Assembly: GCA_002429315.1 (NCBI GenBank)
Contig: DIZC01000025.1
Location: forward strand, 72,218-114,511
DNA: 42,294 bases
Reading direction: 5' to 3'
Origin: Alphaproteobacteria bacterium UBA6038
GTDB taxonomy: Bacteria > Pseudomonadota > Alphaproteobacteria > Micropepsales > Micropepsaceae
The notes beneath the pieces were generated by a model, which worked only from the letters and a program-made list of their open reading frames with translations, was not told the origin of the DNA and made no database searches. The translations under genes and the position numbers were made by a program. This document shows positions 41,344 to 42,294 of this stretch, in pieces; the first letter of the stretch is position 1, and each line of letters begins with the position of its first letter.

Positions 41344-42294
41344 TCACGGCGGCGGATTTGCGAGCAGGTACGGATAGCCGCCGTTGATGGTGGGATCGTG
41401 TCCCCAAATCTTCGGATCGAAACCAGCCGGCAAGCCGGATCGGAGTTGCGCGTCCGTCAGTCCGGTGAGTCCGTCTTCCGTTCCGCAACCCACCGCGCGC
41501 AGACCGAACTCGTTGTGATCCGTATCCCAATAGGATGCGGATACGCCGCTGTTGTCAGCCCTGAGTCCGAGGAACGTACCTTGGCAAGTGTAGAAGTCGC
41601 CCCCCGCATCAACTTCTCCCGTCGAATAGGATTGGGTGACGGTCGCGCCCGACTCCGGGTTCGAATCCCACCCTACGAGTCCTCCAGCATAAGGTTCGGC
41701 GTAATAGGTCCCACCCTCGTGCACATTGGTTGTTGCATATGAGTTCTCTATTGTACCGGTATTCACGCCGGCCAAGCCACCCAATGCCCTCGATCCGTGT
41801 TGGTTGTGGAGGGAGTACCCGGCCGAGAAGGATTGAACGATGGTTCCGGAGTTGTAACCCACCAGTCCACCGAGGGCGACCTTATACAGCGGTGTAGGGC
41901 ATGCGGGATCCGCGTTGGTGTTCTCTATTTCGACGTTCGCTGAGGATCGGGCCACGGTTCCGGCGTTAAGGCCAATCAGCCCTCCCATGCAGCCCGTGAA
42001 CGCGTGGATTGTTCCCTTGACAGACGTGCGGTTGACGGTGCCGTAGTTGTAGGCGGCCACCCCCCCGGTGACCCCGCACTCCCCGTGCTTCGGATCGCAG
42101 ATCAGATTCAGACCTACGATGAGAAGATCTCGAACGGTCGCGACCGTATCGAGCTGTGCAAAGAAACCGGCCGGGATCGGTCCCGTGGGCAAATCGAAAG
42201 CGACGTTGGAGATGGTATTGCCGAGTCCCTCGAAGATCCCGCGGAAGGTGGTTCGGATCGGCGCGTGCGCGTAAGCCCCGTCTGAAGAAGCATC
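41344..42294 (-). CDS. GLUG-repeat exported protein, paralog, cut by window edge
   Basis: The frame is open from the right edge of the window to the stop at 41344 (316 codons seen); the N-terminus, including any signal peptide, lies outside. Repeats with GGLIGLN, GGLVGYN, GGLAGVN and GGLVGWD cores match the GLUG protein at 37885-39720. The tail TINGGYPYLLANPPP and the segment GLTDAQLRSGLPAGFDPKIW correspond to its C-terminus. The upstream part IFEGLGNTISNVAF also matches. A tandem paralog pair in the same orientation suggests duplication. Confidence 0.8.
   Translation of the reverse strand, partial: DASSDGAYAHAPIRTTFRGIFEGLGNTISNVAFDLPTGPIPAGFFAQLDTVATVRDLLIVGLNLICDPKHGECGVTGGVAAYNYGTVNRTSVKGTIHAFTGCMGGLIGLNAGTVARSSANVEIENTNADPACPTPLYKVALGGLVGYNSGTIVQSFSAGYSLHNQHGSRALGGLAGVNTGTIENSYATTNVHEGGTYYAEPYAGGLVGWDSNPESGATVTQSYSTGEVDAGGDFYTCQGTFLGLRADNSGVSASYWDTDHNEFGLRAVGCGTEDGLTGLTDAQLRSGLPAGFDPKIWGHDPTINGGYPYLLANPPP

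Noticed and set aside
1..42294. CRISPR array, rRNA operon, insertion-sequence transposase or prophage structural genes
   Set aside because: I looked for regularly spaced repeats, rRNA-like stretches and transposase or phage motifs and found none in the window.

Overview
The window is 42,294 bases of gene-dense, GC-rich bacterial chromosome. Gene content points to an alphaproteobacterium: a class I PhaC next to an OmpA-type lipoprotein, then hom-glpX-recJ, type-2 argC, DUF6894 and DUF3617 proteins, a TonB-dependent receptor, and mosaic intergenic palindromes rich in CCTCCCC/GGGGAGG. Two exported S53 (sedolisin-type, usually acid-active) peptidases suggest an acidic soil or peat relative of Rhizomicrobium/Micropepsaceae. 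That lineage is an inference from gene content only.

Layout. 1-5.2 kb: hemerythrin-like protein, DUF805 membrane protein, argC, secreted cupin, exported serine hydrolase, and a lower-GC island with two unrecognised genes. 5.2-8.6 kb: phaC divergent from an OmpA-domain lipoprotein. 8.8-16.7 kb: first S53 peptidase, homoserine dehydrogenase, a VapBC module, two small accessory genes, then glpX and recJ, which overlap. 16.75-17.56 kb: tRNA-Glu followed by the scar of a lost amino-sugar (nag) operon, in which half a SIS-domain gene is joined to the last codons of nagA. 17.6-23.6 kb: a catabolic/uptake cluster (VOC protein, cyclase-family hydrolase, LLM flavin monooxygenase, TonB-dependent receptor, TetR regulator). 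The two transcription units of this cluster carry nearly identical promoter/operator sequences. 23.7-30.4 kb: kynureninase, penicillin-acylase-family amidohydrolase, aminobutyraldehyde-type aldehyde dehydrogenase and an APC amino-acid permease, a nitrogen/amine catabolic region. 30.5-37.9 kb: second S53 peptidase, a four-repeat membrane protein, DUF3617 + sirtuin, two related mini-proteins, metallophosphoesterase + lipid kinase, and a ClpP-like protein with Asn at the catalytic Asp position. 37.9-42.3 kb: two paralogous GLUG-repeat exported proteins on the minus strand, the second cut by the window edge, with three small genes between them.

The strongest candidate for an undescribed system is 17.57-23.62 kb. 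A palindrome TAACGC-[C/G]-TGTTA overlaps the -10 box both of the enzyme operon and of the receptor gene, and a TetR-family gene closes the cluster. This suggests one ligand-responsive regulon for importing and degrading an unidentified small molecule. Other points of interest are the nag-operon deletion scar, a repeat element whose terminal hairpin supplies the ribosome binding site of the serine hydrolase, the Ser-His-Asn ClpP-like protein, and a PhaC with an Ala/Lys-rich insert.
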